Both the position numbers and the translations under genes were made by a program. A DNA stretch of 64,000 nt. It comes from Ruminococcus bromii (GTDB lineage Bacteria > Bacillota > Clostridia > Oscillospirales > Acutalibacteraceae). This document shows, in pieces, positions 35,220-45,214 of this stretch. The DNA lies in the NCBI RefSeq assembly GCF_002834235.1, contig NZ_NNBY01000035.1:1-64000 (forward strand). The letters run 5' to 3'. Under the pieces are notes generated by a model. It saw nothing but the letters and a program-made list of their open reading frames with translations. It was not told the origin of the DNA and ran no database searches. The first letter of the stretch is position 1; every line of letters starts with the position of its first letter.

Positions 35220-35339
35220 TCATTATAATTCTTTTATACAATAAATTATAATGTTTCTGCACCTTATTGTCAATATATGGCATTGCCGTTGCTGAAATTT
35301 ATTATATTATTTTCAGGATATTGTATGCAGTGTTCCTTT

Positions 35340-35369
35340 CACTCCCAAAAAACGCTCTTTTACTCCAAG
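35340..35369 (+). promoter_or_regulatory. LytTR-type direct repeat C
   Basis: CACTCCCAA (35340-35348) and TACTCCAAG (35361-35369), 21-bp phased, with near identity to repeat B over the whole 30 bp. TAAAAT at 35397-35402 starts 36 bp after the second repeat, the same geometry as B. Confidence 0.65.
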
Positions 35370-35407
35370 GTATATTTATTTTCGACTTTGAATATTTAAA
35401 ATGTAGA

Positions 35408-35524
35408 CAGAGATTATTATTGAAATCTTGTTTATTAATTTGACAGTAAGTGCATAATTTGACAAGCATTTAACTTTACCGTCCTTGTTCTGTTTTTTTG
35501 CAGAGCAGGGGCGGTGCTTTTTAT
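35408..35524 (+). ncRNA. Candidate LytTR-regulated small RNA
   Basis: A transcript expected from repeat C and the TAAAAT at 35397 would run to the plus-strand terminator at 35478-35522, about 115 nt. No ORF with a ribosome site is seen inside. It would be convergent with the end of the NRPS gene. Existence is inferred from promoter and terminator only. Confidence 0.4.
35478..35522 (+). terminator. Plus-strand terminator before the NRPS 3' end
   Basis: ACCGTCCTTGTTCTG (35478-35492) pairs fully with CAGAGCAGGGGCGGT (35501-35515) when G-U pairs are allowed on the plus strand; on the minus strand these become C-A mismatches. Five T residues follow. It therefore ends a plus-strand transcript. Confidence 0.75.
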
Positions 35525-35546
35525 GCTTGCCGTTATTATAAAATAT

Positions 35547-35592
35547 AAAAACAGCGGACAATCCATTGATTCGGAATGTCCGCTGTTTTGCC
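35547..35592 (-). terminator. Terminator of the NRPS operon
   Basis: On the minus strand AAAACAGCGGACA pairs with TGTCCGCTGTTTT around a 16-nt loop, followed by TTTTATATTTT. Confidence 0.88.
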
Positions 35593-35618
35593 TTTTATTA
35601 TGACTTGATGTTGTATTA

Positions 35619-38600
35619 TTAATCGAAGAAGCCAAGACCTCTTAATGCGTTGATGAATCGTTTCATATAGTCAAGCGAGGTAACGGGCCATACAAATCCC
35701 ATTCTGTAAAGAACCTGCATTGTGTATGTGTTGCTCTTGCCGACTGTAAATGTCTTTTGACCGTGAGCCATGTTCTGATATGCAATCATACTTGAAAGAA
35801 TCTTTGCTTTTTCGGGATCCTGCTCGGCTCTGTCAAGTGCAATCATATATTCCTCATACTCTGCACCCTGTGAATGAAGTCCGATTTTGTTCATCTCGGT
35901 GTAGAGGTCGCCCATAATGAGAGTATGGTTGTTGAACGGGTGGAACACGGTGCAATCCTTCGGAGCTTGTGCAAGCAGAAGAATTGCCTTTGCCACAAAA
36001 TCAATCGGAGAAAGCTCAAACGGCATTTCCATTGCCTCATACTGATATTTGCCGATAAGGAGCGTAGATTTGAGTCTGCCCATAAATGTGTTGGTGGTAA
36101 AATTAATCTGATATTCACCGTCGCTGTTTCTTGCGGCAAGTGTGCCTACACGCATAATCTTTGCGTTAAAGCCCTTTGAAACCTCTTCAAGAATCGCCCT
36201 TTCCGCAAGGAATTTTGACAGGGTGTACTTTGAACCCTCATGCTGACCAAAGTAAAGTTGATTTTCTTTGAGCTTGTCAACAGAACCTTGTTCGCCCACA
36301 AACATACCGCCAACGCTCATTGTTGACACATGAACAAGCCTTGCATTAGCCTTTTTGCAGAAGTCAAGCACATTGAGAGTACCGTAAAGGTTTACATCTT
36401 CAATGTCTGTACCCTTTGAGAAGTGCTTAACATTTGCGGCACAGTTGATGACCGTGTTAATGTCCTTGTCAATAAATTTATCGAATGATTCACGGTTTGT
36501 AACATCACCGCTGATAACGGTAACTCTGTCGGGATATCTTTCTTTCAGACTTTCTTCAAAGTAGTAATAGTAGATTGAGTTCATTCTGTTTTCGGCAGGA
36601 TTATTGTTTTTGTCACGAATCATGCAGTAAACCTTGCCGTTATACTTGTGAAGAAGTTCGTAGAGAATATGTACTCCGAGGAAGCCGGCAGAGCCTGTCA
36701 GAAGAACATTGCCGAGTTTTTGAAGCTCACCGTTTTTAAATGTATCAATATTATTCTTTTCAAGAACTTTATTGATATTTGTATAATCGTAGTCCGAAAG
36801 ATTTTCAAGGTCATCTTCGGCTGAATCATCCTTGCTCACAAATTTTGCAAGAGTCTGCGGAGTAGAATTTGCAAAAATGTCGCTGTATGCAACCTCAATG
36901 TTTTTCTTTGATGCGGAGATTACAATTCTTGTTGCTGTAAGCGATGTTCCGCCAAGGTCAAAGAAGTTATCGTCTGCAAAAACATTGTCAAGTTCAAGAA
37001 TTTCTGCAAAGATGTCGCAGAATGTTTTTTCAAGTTCATTCTTCGGCAACCGACCTCTTTCGGATTTGTTGCTTTTAGGTTCGGGAAGAACCTTTGTGTT
37101 GACCTTGCCGTTTGGTGTGAGAGGCATTTTGTCAAGCTGAACATATGCACTCGGAATCATATAATCCGTGAGAGATTTTGCAAGCTCAGACTTAATTTCA
37201 TTTGGTTCAATCTGTCTGTCGGCTGTATAGTAAACGCAGATTGCGTCAGCCTTGCCGACCTTTCTGATGAGAGCAATTCCGCTCTTGATTCCGTCAACTG
37301 AGGTCAGACACTTTTCAATTTCACCGAGTTCAATTCTTAATCCTCTCAGCTTAACCTGATTGTCTGTTCTGCCGAGAATAATAACATCGCCGTCTGTTGT
37401 CCATTTTGCATAGTCACCCGAACGGTAGGTGCGTTCACCGTTAAATTCGATGAATGCCTTTGCAGTCTGTTCGGGAAGTTTGTTGTAGCCGAGCGCCACA
37501 CCGCATCCCTGAATGAGAAGCTCACCCACAACTCCGATTGGAAGGAGATTGTTGTCTGAGTCAACGATATATTCCGTGTAGTTGCGTAAAGGCCTGCCGA
37601 TTGAAATTTCGTCTGCATTCGTAAGATTTTTTGCGTTTGAAGAAACCGTGATTTCAGTCGGACCGTAGGTGTTGATTATTGTTGCGTTCGTCTTTTCACG
37701 CAGTATCCTTAATAGCTTGTCGGGATATTTTTCACCGCCCGATAGTATAACCTTGCAGTTTGCCATTGCTTCTGCAAATTCGTCAAGCTCCATATATTGC
37801 AAAAGTCTTGACGGTGTAGAGTTGAACGCATCAACATTGTTTTCTTTAAAGAATTCTGCAAGTAACATCGGGTTTACCGTCTGTTCATTACTTGCAAAAA
37901 CGAGTGTAAGACCGTTGCAGAGCGACAGCATGGTTTCCTTTAGCGACATATCAAAGCTGATTGTAGTTACAGAGCCGTATGCGTGACAGTTGTCAACAAC
38001 CTCTTTAACCTGAATGTTTGAGTCGCTGTATGCAAGGTAGTTTGCAATGCCGATGTGGCGGAGCATAACGCCCTTTGGCTTGCCTGTTGAACCCGAGGTG
38101 TAGATAAGGTACGCAAGGTCGTCAGGCTGTACATCAACATTCGGGTTTTCTTCATTATTGCCCGAAAGAAGTTTTGAAACATCAACCGTGCGGTCATATA
38201 CGCCAAGCAGTTCGCCGTCCGTAATTACAAAGTCTGCATCGCTGTCCTCAATAATACTGTCGATTCGCTCCTTTGGATAGTCGGGACATGACGGAATAAA
38301 CGCACCGCCTGCCTTGAGAATACCGAGAAGTGATATGAAGAATTTTGAGGTTCTTTCAAGCAGAATAAGAACCTTTCCACCCTTTTCAAGACCTTTTTCA
38401 ATGAGTGAGTTTGCCGTGATATTTGCAAGACGGTCAAGCTCTTTATAGGTCAGTTTGCCGTCACAAGCCGAAAGTGCAATTCTGTCGGGAGTTTTTGCAA
38501 CCTGTTCTTCAAACATTTTGTGAAGAAGTTTTGTCTTAACGGGAGCAATTTCTGTTGACTTAAAGCTTTCAAGCTGTGCAATTGCGGCGTTGTCAAGGAG

Positions 38601-41600
38601 TGAAACCTTTCTGATTTTGCCGTTTGGATTTTCTATAATATGTTCAACAGCGCAGAGAACGGATTTTGCAAGCGTTCTCATAAGCTCACCGCTGTAAAGT
38701 GCGTCATTGTACTGAACCACAACGCTCGGCTTGCCCTTGTAATCCTCAATGTGAACGGCTGTTTTGAACTTTGCAGTATTCATTTCAAGGTAATCACGGA
38801 TAACGGCTTTGCCGTCAATTTCAAGGTTATCAACAACACCAAGCTGATATTCGTACATAATGTTCGGTGCATAGCCGTATTTTGCACAAAGCTGTGCATA
38901 GGGGTAAATTTCATTTTCAATTGAATCCGTGAAAACAGCTTTGCTTTTTTCAACAAATTCAAGTGAGGTGATGTCCTCAATTTCAATGCCGAGCGCAAGA
39001 GTTTTCACAAACATACCAAAGCAGTTTGTAAGCCGCATATCGCTTCTGCCGTTGCTGATTGTGCTGATGTAAACATTTCTGCTGTTCACAAATCTTGAAA
39101 CAGCGTAGAATGTGCCGGCAAGGAAAAGGTGGGCTGGAGTGATTCCGTGCTGTGAACAGAAGTTTTCAACCCTTGCCATATCAACGGGGACTGCCTGAGA
39201 TGCAAGGGCACCGTCCTCTGCATGACCTCTGAGGTCAGCCGTGATTTCGCTTGCAGATTCAAAATTTTTCATCATATTGTCGAAGAACTTTTCAGCATTT
39301 TTAAATTCATCACTGCTTTCAGCCTTAATTTCATTCTCTGCATAATCAAAGTAGGTGTAGCTTTCAGGCTCAATATTACCTCCCTCATACAGCGTTTTAA
39401 GCTGTTCAAAGAAAAGTGCAACGGATGCACCGTCAAAGATAAGGTGGTGGAAATCCGAAAGCAGATATACCGCCTTTTCGGTTTCTGCAACTGAGATTCT
39501 GAACAGCGGTGCTTTCATAAGATTGTGCGGTTTTACAAAATCCTTTTTGTAGGCTTCAAGCTGTTCTTCCGTAAGCTTTTCAATGGGAACATTCGGTTTT
39601 GCAGAGTCAACATATGTCTGCTCAATATCATCGTTTTCAAGTGAAAGGTGAGTCATAATATATGGGTGAGCCTTGATTACCTTTACAACGCAGTCGGCAA
39701 GCTTTTGTGCATCGACTGATTTTGAGAATGTGAGAATTGACGGAATATTGTAAAGTGTGCTGTACGGATTTTTCATACAGTCAATATACACGCCGAGCTG
39801 AGTTTTTGAAAGGGGATAGAGAGCCTTATGTTCTTTCTTTTCTTCTTTTTTGACAGTTTGCGGATTTGCCGTACCGCTGAACATAAACTCCTGAAGTTCG
39901 TCCTCAATCGAAAGAACCGAACAGCCCTTCATCATCTTTTTAACCTGTGCCTCAAAGCCGAATGCCTTGTTGAGTTCAACCGCAAGCTTGATAACCGAAA
40001 GCGAGGTCATACCTGCGTTGATGAGATTTTCGGAAATATCAAAATCGCTGTGTCCGATAATCCTTTCGATAATTGCGGAAATTTTCTTTTCAAGGAATGT
40101 TAGTTCCCTCGGAGCGGAATTTTTCTTTTTTGAAGATTCTGCCTTGATTTCGGGAAGCTTGCGCTTGTCAACCTTGCCGTTTACATTGAGCGGAATTTTG
40201 TCAATCTGCATCGTAGCGGCGGGTACCATATACGGCGGCTTGTGTTCAAGAATAAATTCGTTGAGCTTTTGAATGTCAATTTTTCTGTCGGCAACAATGT
40301 ATGCGTTAATGCATTGTCCGCCGCCATCAAGCTTTCTTGCGATTACAGCTGTGTTTGTAATGCCGTCATATTTGCGGATAATCTTGTCAACCTCGGAAAG
40401 CTCAATGCGGAATCCTCTGATTTTAACCTGACCGTCATTTCGTCCGATAAAGTCAACCTTGCCCTCATCTGTAAGGCGAACAATGTCGCCTGTGTGATAA
40501 AGCCTTTCGTAACCGTTTTCATTGCAATACGGGTTCTTTTCGTATGCCTTTGCAGTCTGTTCGGGACGGTTAAGATAACCTCTTGAAACCTGCTGACCTG
40601 ATGCACAGAGCTCACCCAAAGCCCCTGTCGGAAGCCGTCTGCCGTATTTGTCTGTTACATAAAGCTTGATATTGTCAAGAGCCTTGCCGACAGGAATTCT
40701 GTGATAGAGTTTGTCAACGGGCTGTGTTGTGATGTAAACCGTACATTCTGTCGGACCGTAACCGTTTATGAGTTCAAAATTCTTTGGCGGTTCAAGGGGA
40801 ACAAGCCGTTCACCGCCCGTAAGAAGATATTTGAGCGAGTGGTTGTCAATTTCGGTTGCAAACTGTCTTGCAACCTGTGTTGTCATAAATGCGTGGGTGA
40901 TTCCGTTATCTTCAAAATATCTGTTCAGCCTTACAAGGTCAAGTCTGATGTCCTCCTCAATAATGTGAAGCTCGGCACCGCCGATAAGCGCAGGATACAT
41001 TTCACTGAGGCAGGCGTCAAAACCGTAGCTTGCATATGCCGAAACAACGCTGTGTTCGTCAATGTCAGAGTTTCTGATATGAAAATCGCAGAATGAACGA
41101 ACATTTTTGTGTTCAAGCATAGCACCCTTTGGAGTGCCTGTTGAACCCGATGTATAGATAAGTATAAACAAATCATCGGGTGAGGGTTTTGCAATTTCGG
41201 CATCCGACTTCGGAAGATTTGGAATATTCTTTGTAAGAAGAATATCACCGTTGTAATCGGGCAAAAGCTCAAGCAGATTTTCGTCCGCAATAAGAAGCTT
41301 TGCGTTTGCGTCCTTAATCATAAACTGAAGTCTTTCGGGCGGATATGACGGATCAAGCGGTTGATATGCCGCTCCCGATTTCAGCACACCGATTGACGCA
41401 ATCGGCATATATTCGCATCTCGGAATCAGAATTGAAACAACCTCTTCTTTACCGATACCTTTTGAGTGAACATAACCTGCAATTCGGTTTGTAATCTCAT
41501 CAATTTCAGCGTAGGTGAACTTCTTTTCTTTATATACAACCGCTGTTTTGTCGGGAGTTTTTTTGCATTGCTCCTCAAACAAATCAACAACGGTTTTGCT

Positions 41601-42950
41601 GTCGTCAAACGGAAATTCCGTTTTGTTGAAGTTGTCAAGCTCTGCAAGCTGATTTTCGTTTACAAGCTCAACTTCGCAGAGCTTGGATTTTTTAAGAAAC
41701 TGCTCAACAATCTTTAAAAAGCTGTCGGCAAACGAACGAATAGTTTCCTCTTTGAATAAATCGTTTCTGTATTCAAAACGCAATTCAAAATCTGTTTCTG
41801 ATTCAAATACCATAACATTCAATTTTGAAATGGCACTTTTTAACGGAACAAGTTTTAATTTTAGAGTCTGACCGCCTATTTTAAATGTGTTGAATATGTC
41901 AGCCTGATAAGCCAGCATAATGTCAGCAGAAAGGTCATAGTCAGACGCAAGTTTCATAAACGGAAACCAATCGTTTGCAACTGTTTCCTTTATATTCCTG
42001 CGTATTTTTTTGAGGTAGTCCGAAACTGTATCTTCTTCGTCAATATTTGCGTGGATAGGAAGTGTGCGAACCATCATGCCGACCGTATTTTTAAGCTGTT
42101 TGTCAAATCTTCCGTGAGTAACCGTGCAAACCGTTGTTTCGCTCTGATTTGTAAACTTTGCAACTGCGTATTCATATGCACCGAGGAAAACTGTGTATGG
42201 TGTAATTTGGTTTGCTAAGGCAAAATTGCGAACATCCTCAACGGAGAATTTGCCGTTCGTGGATAATTCAAAAGAACCGTTTGGTTTATCCTCAACCTCT
42301 GAATCCTCCGCAAAATCTTCCGTTATTTCCGACTTTGACTCAACAGCCGAAAAAATGCTGTCATAGTAGTTCTTTGATTTTTGATATTCTTCGGTTTCTT
42401 CAAGCTTTTCCTCAAAAACGGAAAGATCAAGCTGAGAAAACTTCTCGGGTTCAAGCTCTTTTCCGTCATATGCAAGCGCAATGTCATTGCAGATAACCGA
42501 AACAGATGTGCCGTCAGATATTATGTGGTGAAGATCCATTGCAAACATAGATTTGTCACCGCATTCAAAAATTGCAAATCTGAACAGAACATCTTTTTCA
42601 AGTTCAAACGGCTTGACAAAATCTTTGCCTGCCTGTTCAAGGTTATCAACCTGTACAACAGGAATGTCAAAATCAACGCTGTCACGAAGTTTCATCATCG
42701 GACTTCCTGTTGAATTGTCAATGAAAATTTTCATAACAGGGTGATTGTCAACAGCTTTTCTTACGGCATTTATCAGCCTGTCGGTATCAAGACTGCCCTT
42801 GTCAAAAACATAGGTGCAGGGAATGTTGTACATTGTGCCTTTTGGGTTGTGCATACACGAAAGATAAACACCCATCTGGCTCGGTGTAAGCGGATAAAGC
42901 TCTCGCTTTTCACCTTTGTATGTATCAAGCAAGTTGATTAAATTACTCAT
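35619..42950 (-). CDS. Dimodular non-ribosomal peptide synthetase, C-A-T-C-A-T-R
   Basis: A 2443-residue NRPS. Approximate domains: C1 20-430 (HHIISDG at 144), A1 455-945 (TSGSTGTPKG at 603), T1 960-1030 (phosphopantetheine Ser986 in GMTSLS), C2 1045-1460 (HHLIFDG at 1171), A2 1475-1960 (TSGSTGKPKG at 1621), T2 1970-2045 (Ser2006 in LGGTSL), R 2080-2446 (LTGSAGFLG NAD(P) motif, catalytic Tyr2245 and Lys2249). The terminal reductase should release a peptide aldehyde. A starter-position C domain suggests N-acylation of residue 1. Hand-aligned specificity codes read about DASFLGGVYK (A1, possibly aliphatic) and DMKNLGTVSK (A2, unclear). Start is ATG 42950, with CGGAG upstream. Confidence 0.93.
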   Translation of the reverse strand: MSNLINLLDTYKGEKRELYPLTPSQMGVYLSCMHNPKGTMYNIPCTYVFDKGSLDTDRLINAVRKAVDNHPVMKIFIDNSTGSPMMKLRDSVDFDIPVVQVDNLEQAGKDFVKPFELEKDVLFRFAIFECGDKSMFAMDLHHIISDGTSVSVICNDIALAYDGKELEPEKFSQLDLSVFEEKLEETEEYQKSKNYYDSIFSAVESKSEITEDFAEDSEVEDKPNGSFELSTNGKFSVEDVRNFALANQITPYTVFLGAYEYAVAKFTNQSETTVCTVTHGRFDKQLKNTVGMMVRTLPIHANIDEEDTVSDYLKKIRRNIKETVANDWFPFMKLASDYDLSADIMLAYQADIFNTFKIGGQTLKLKLVPLKSAISKLNVMVFESETDFELRFEYRNDLFKEETIRSFADSFLKIVEQFLKKSKLCEVELVNENQLAELDNFNKTEFPFDDSKTVVDLFEEQCKKTPDKTAVVYKEKKFTYAEIDEITNRIAGYVHSKGIGKEEVVSILIPRCEYMPIASIGVLKSGAAYQPLDPSYPPERLQFMIKDANAKLLIADENLLELLPDYNGDILLTKNIPNLPKSDAEIAKPSPDDLFILIYTSGSTGTPKGAMLEHKNVRSFCDFHIRNSDIDEHSVVSAYASYGFDACLSEMYPALIGGAELHIIEEDIRLDLVRLNRYFEDNGITHAFMTTQVARQFATEIDNHSLKYLLTGGERLVPLEPPKNFELINGYGPTECTVYITTQPVDKLYHRIPVGKALDNIKLYVTDKYGRRLPTGALGELCASGQQVSRGYLNRPEQTAKAYEKNPYCNENGYERLYHTGDIVRLTDEGKVDFIGRNDGQVKIRGFRIELSEVDKIIRKYDGITNTAVIARKLDGGGQCINAYIVADRKIDIQKLNEFILEHKPPYMVPAATMQIDKIPLNVNGKVDKRKLPEIKAESSKKKNSAPRELTFLEKKISAIIERIIGHSDFDISENLINAGMTSLSVIKLAVELNKAFGFEAQVKKMMKGCSVLSIEDELQEFMFSGTANPQTVKKEEKKEHKALYPLSKTQLGVYIDCMKNPYSTLYNIPSILTFSKSVDAQKLADCVVKVIKAHPYIMTHLSLENDDIEQTYVDSAKPNVPIEKLTEEQLEAYKKDFVKPHNLMKAPLFRISVAETEKAVYLLSDFHHLIFDGASVALFFEQLKTLYEGGNIEPESYTYFDYAENEIKAESSDEFKNAEKFFDNMMKNFESASEITADLRGHAEDGALASQAVPVDMARVENFCSQHGITPAHLFLAGTFYAVSRFVNSRNVYISTISNGRSDMRLTNCFGMFVKTLALGIEIEDITSLEFVEKSKAVFTDSIENEIYPYAQLCAKYGYAPNIMYEYQLGVVDNLEIDGKAVIRDYLEMNTAKFKTAVHIEDYKGKPSVVVQYNDALYSGELMRTLAKSVLCAVEHIIENPNGKIRKVSLLDNAAIAQLESFKSTEIAPVKTKLLHKMFEEQVAKTPDRIALSACDGKLTYKELDRLANITANSLIEKGLEKGGKVLILLERTSKFFISLLGILKAGGAFIPSCPDYPKERIDSIIEDSDADFVITDGELLGVYDRTVDVSKLLSGNNEENPNVDVQPDDLAYLIYTSGSTGKPKGVMLRHIGIANYLAYSDSNIQVKEVVDNCHAYGSVTTISFDMSLKETMLSLCNGLTLVFASNEQTVNPMLLAEFFKENNVDAFNSTPSRLLQYMELDEFAEAMANCKVILSGGEKYPDKLLRILREKTNATIINTYGPTEITVSSNAKNLTNADEISIGRPLRNYTEYIVDSDNNLLPIGVVGELLIQGCGVALGYNKLPEQTAKAFIEFNGERTYRSGDYAKWTTDGDVIILGRTDNQVKLRGLRIELGEIEKCLTSVDGIKSGIALIRKVGKADAICVYYTADRQIEPNEIKSELAKSLTDYMIPSAYVQLDKMPLTPNGKVNTKVLPEPKSNKSERGRLPKNELEKTFCDIFAEILELDNVFADDNFFDLGGTSLTATRIVISASKKNIEVAYSDIFANSTPQTLAKFVSKDDSAEDDLENLSDYDYTNINKVLEKNNIDTFKNGELQKLGNVLLTGSAGFLGVHILYELLHKYNGKVYCMIRDKNNNPAENRMNSIYYYYFEESLKERYPDRVTVISGDVTNRESFDKFIDKDINTVINCAANVKHFSKGTDIEDVNLYGTLNVLDFCKKANARLVHVSTMSVGGMFVGEQGSVDKLKENQLYFGQHEGSKYTLSKFLAERAILEEVSKGFNAKIMRVGTLAARNSDGEYQINFTTNTFMGRLKSTLLIGKYQYEAMEMPFELSPIDFVAKAILLLAQAPKDCTVFHPFNNHTLIMGDLYTEMNKIGLHSQGAEYEEYMIALDRAEQDPEKAKILSSMIAYQNMAHGQKTFTVGKSNTYTMQVLYRMGFVWPVTSLDYMKRFINALRGLGFFD

Positions 42951-42968
42951 AATATTCAACTCCGTTTG

Positions 42969-44729
42969 TTAAAGTTTAATTATTGTGCGGTTGAAACCAA
43001 GCGCCCTTGAATATTCAACCTTATCTGAAATCGCCTTCACAACTGTGAGAGGACTCATCTCAAATTCCTTGTCGTCATTGAGCGGATCAAATTCATCACC
43101 GTTGTCACGAACAGAAATAATGGTTTCTTTTTTATCGGCAAAAATTCTGATGTCGATGTCTGCAAATTTCTTTTTGCCGTCCATTCTTTCAGCGCAGTTT
43201 GCCGCCATTTCTTCAACGGCAACTGCAATCCTGTTTGCACGGCTTTCTTCAATTCCGTTTTTTGAAAGAAAAGAGGAGAGGTAGAGCGAAACGCCTGCCG
43301 CATTTTCTTTTGTTCCTTTGAACGAAAGGGCAAGAAGCTCGTTGTCCTCGGTTTCTTCAAGAAGGTAAAAGTTTTTATACTTTCCGCCTGATTTTCTCTT
43401 TTCGGCAAGGTCAATAAAATACACAACTACAAGTGTTCCAACCTGCGCAACCACGAGTGAATACCATACGCCCGTGATGCCGAAAAATTTGCCGAGAATT
43501 AAAGCTGACGGAATGAGTATGACGATTCCGTTGATGATTGAAATTGCAGTAGAAATAGCCCTTTTCTGCGTTGCCATATAGTAGTAAAGCAACAAAAACG
43601 AGAATGAAAGTCCGGGGAATGACAATGCGTTGATTCTCATTGCCGGAACTGTGTTTGCAATGTCTGTGGGTGAAGTAATTCCGAAAAATTTAATTATCGG
43701 TTCAGGCTCGATACAGATGAAAAGCATAATTACAACGCTTGAAACAGCAAGCACCCTTGCGGCTCTGCGGAATGCATAGCGCACACCGTCATAGTCCTTT
43801 TCGCCAAGACAAACCCCGATAATCGGAATCATTGTCTGACTTGCACCCGTGATGAACATTGACATAAAAATTTGGCTTGACGAGCATACCGAATATGAAA
43901 CCATACCCGCACTTCCGCCTATGCTCTGAATAATTGTGTTTAAAAACAGCATTTTAACTGTTATCAGCATTGTACCTAATGCTCCCGAAAGTCCGATTGT
44001 AACCATTTTTCCGAGAAATTTAAAGAATTGAACGGGATTTCTGAGAATTGAAAAGTCAAAGTGCAATGTGCTTTTCTTCATGATGAAGTGTGTTGACATC
44101 ATCACAAACCCTACCGCATAGCCTGTTACGGTCGCAATTGACGAGCCTGCAATGCCCATTTTGAAAGCACCCATAAACAGGAAGTCAAGTCCGAGATTTA
44201 CGGCATTTGCCACAATTACAATGTTTGATGCAAACGCAGGTCTTGCGTCTGCTCTTACAAAGTGAATTGAACACATGAGCAAAAGGTAAATCGGTGTGCC
44301 GATTATGAACGGAACATAGTATTGATACAACAGAGATTTAAGCTCTGCATCCTTTGTAAGCAACGAACTTATCGAGTCGGCAAGCGGCAGCTGAATTGCA
44401 ATAAAAATTATGCTGAGTGCGATAAGTACAATAAATGTAGAAGTAAAAACACGGTTAGCCTGCTTTTCGTCACGCCTGCCCTTTGCGAATGAAATTATCG
44501 AGGACGCACCGAGTCCGAAAAGAATAGTAATCGAAAAATATAACTGCGAAATAGGGGACATAAGGTTGATTGCCGCAAGTGAGTTTTGCCCCAGAAGATT
44601 GCCTGCAATAATTGAGTCCACAATCATCGCAATGTTTGTTGCCATAGCCGTCAGAACTGTCGGAAGAAAATATTCCGTGTATTTTTTGTTGACGGTAACG
44701 GCATTTCTGCCAAGTACGGTACTGCTCAT
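42969..44729 (-). CDS. MATE transporter fused to a C-terminal RsbW-like ATPase domain
   Basis: A 586-residue protein. Residues 1 to about 445 are a complete MATE transporter with 12 predicted helices. Residues about 462-586 form a HATPase_c_2 domain as in RsbW/SpoIIAB, with N-box EEMAAN (506-511) and G1-box DNGDEFDP (542-549). The Gly-rich ATP lid present in the separate RsbW-like protein (GGLGIFM) is replaced by EMSPLTVV, so kinase activity may be lost. The gene sits between a STAS gene and the NRPS in one operon. It is likely to export the NRPS product and to couple the membrane to the partner-switching proteins. A second function as STAS sensor is inference. Confidence 0.88.
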   Translation of the reverse strand: MSSTVLGRNAVTVNKKYTEYFLPTVLTAMATNIAMIVDSIIAGNLLGQNSLAAINLMSPISQLYFSITILFGLGASSIISFAKGRRDEKQANRVFTSTFIVLIALSIIFIAIQLPLADSISSLLTKDAELKSLLYQYYVPFIIGTPIYLLLMCSIHFVRADARPAFASNIVIVANAVNLGLDFLFMGAFKMGIAGSSIATVTGYAVGFVMMSTHFIMKKSTLHFDFSILRNPVQFFKFLGKMVTIGLSGALGTMLITVKMLFLNTIIQSIGGSAGMVSYSVCSSSQIFMSMFITGASQTMIPIIGVCLGEKDYDGVRYAFRRAARVLAVSSVVIMLFICIEPEPIIKFFGITSPTDIANTVPAMRINALSFPGLSFSFLLLYYYMATQKRAISTAISIINGIVILIPSALILGKFFGITGVWYSLVVAQVGTLVVVYFIDLAEKRKSGGKYKNFYLLEETEDNELLALSFKGTKENAAGVSLYLSSFLSKNGIEESRANRIAVAVEEMAANCAERMDGKKKFADIDIRIFADKKETIISVRDNGDEFDPLNDDKEFEMSPLTVVKAISDKVEYSRALGFNRTIIKL

Positions 44730-44738
44730 TTTAACTCC

Positions 44739-45047
44739 TTATTCCTGCTCAATGTCAAGGTAGTCAGACATCCCCGTCATTGAGAACAGCTCCATAATTG
44801 TGTTGCTTACATTGACAATTTTAAGATTTCCGCCTTTGCTTTTGAGGTTTTTATAAAGTGCAAGAATAACCCTCAGTCCCGAGCTTGAAATGTACTCAAG
44901 GTCTTTAAGGTTGAGAGTTACGGTTTCAACCTCGTCAAAATCGATGCTCTTTGCCTCGTCATCAAGCTGCGGTGCTGTCATTGTGTCAAGACGGCCCTTG
45001 AGTGTGATAATAACATTCTGATTGCTTATAGCCTTATTGATTTCCAT
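44739..45047 (-). CDS. STAS-domain anti-anti-sigma-factor-like protein (RsbV-like)
   Basis: A 102-residue STAS protein. LKDLEYISSSGLRVILALYKNL contains the Ser cluster phosphorylated in RsbV/SpoIIAA. Start is ATG 45047 after GGAGG; the in-frame TTG at 45062 overlaps the ribosome site. It lies 9 bp upstream of the MATE-ATPase fusion and downstream of an RsbW-like ATPase, so the three can form a partner switch. No sigma factor or PP2C phosphatase gene is seen in this window. Confidence 0.9.
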   Translation of the reverse strand: MEINKAISNQNVIITLKGRLDTMTAPQLDDEAKSIDFDEVETVTLNLKDLEYISSSGLRVILALYKNLKSKGGNLKIVNVSNTIMELFSMTGMSDYLDIEQE

Positions 45048-45214
45048 AGTTAGTTCCTCCAATAAATTTTATTCTTAATTTCAATCGTTCAACATTTCCA
45101 TTATAGTGTCAATACCGTGACAAAATACTGACAATCGGATTATTATAACCTGATTTTGGAAACATTGTATTATTCGGTTTTGAATTTTGAGTGATGAATA
45201 ATTGATTTTTTAAA

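Noticed and set aside
35278..35400. Possible 40-codon ORF beginning MALPLLKF after LytTR repeat B
   Set aside because: No Shine-Dalgarno, and it runs through LytTR repeat C, so it is not credited as coding.
40701..41096. 131-codon plus-strand ORF within the NRPS, plus many similar frames
   Set aside because: All lie opposite intact adenylation or condensation domains and lack ribosome sites.
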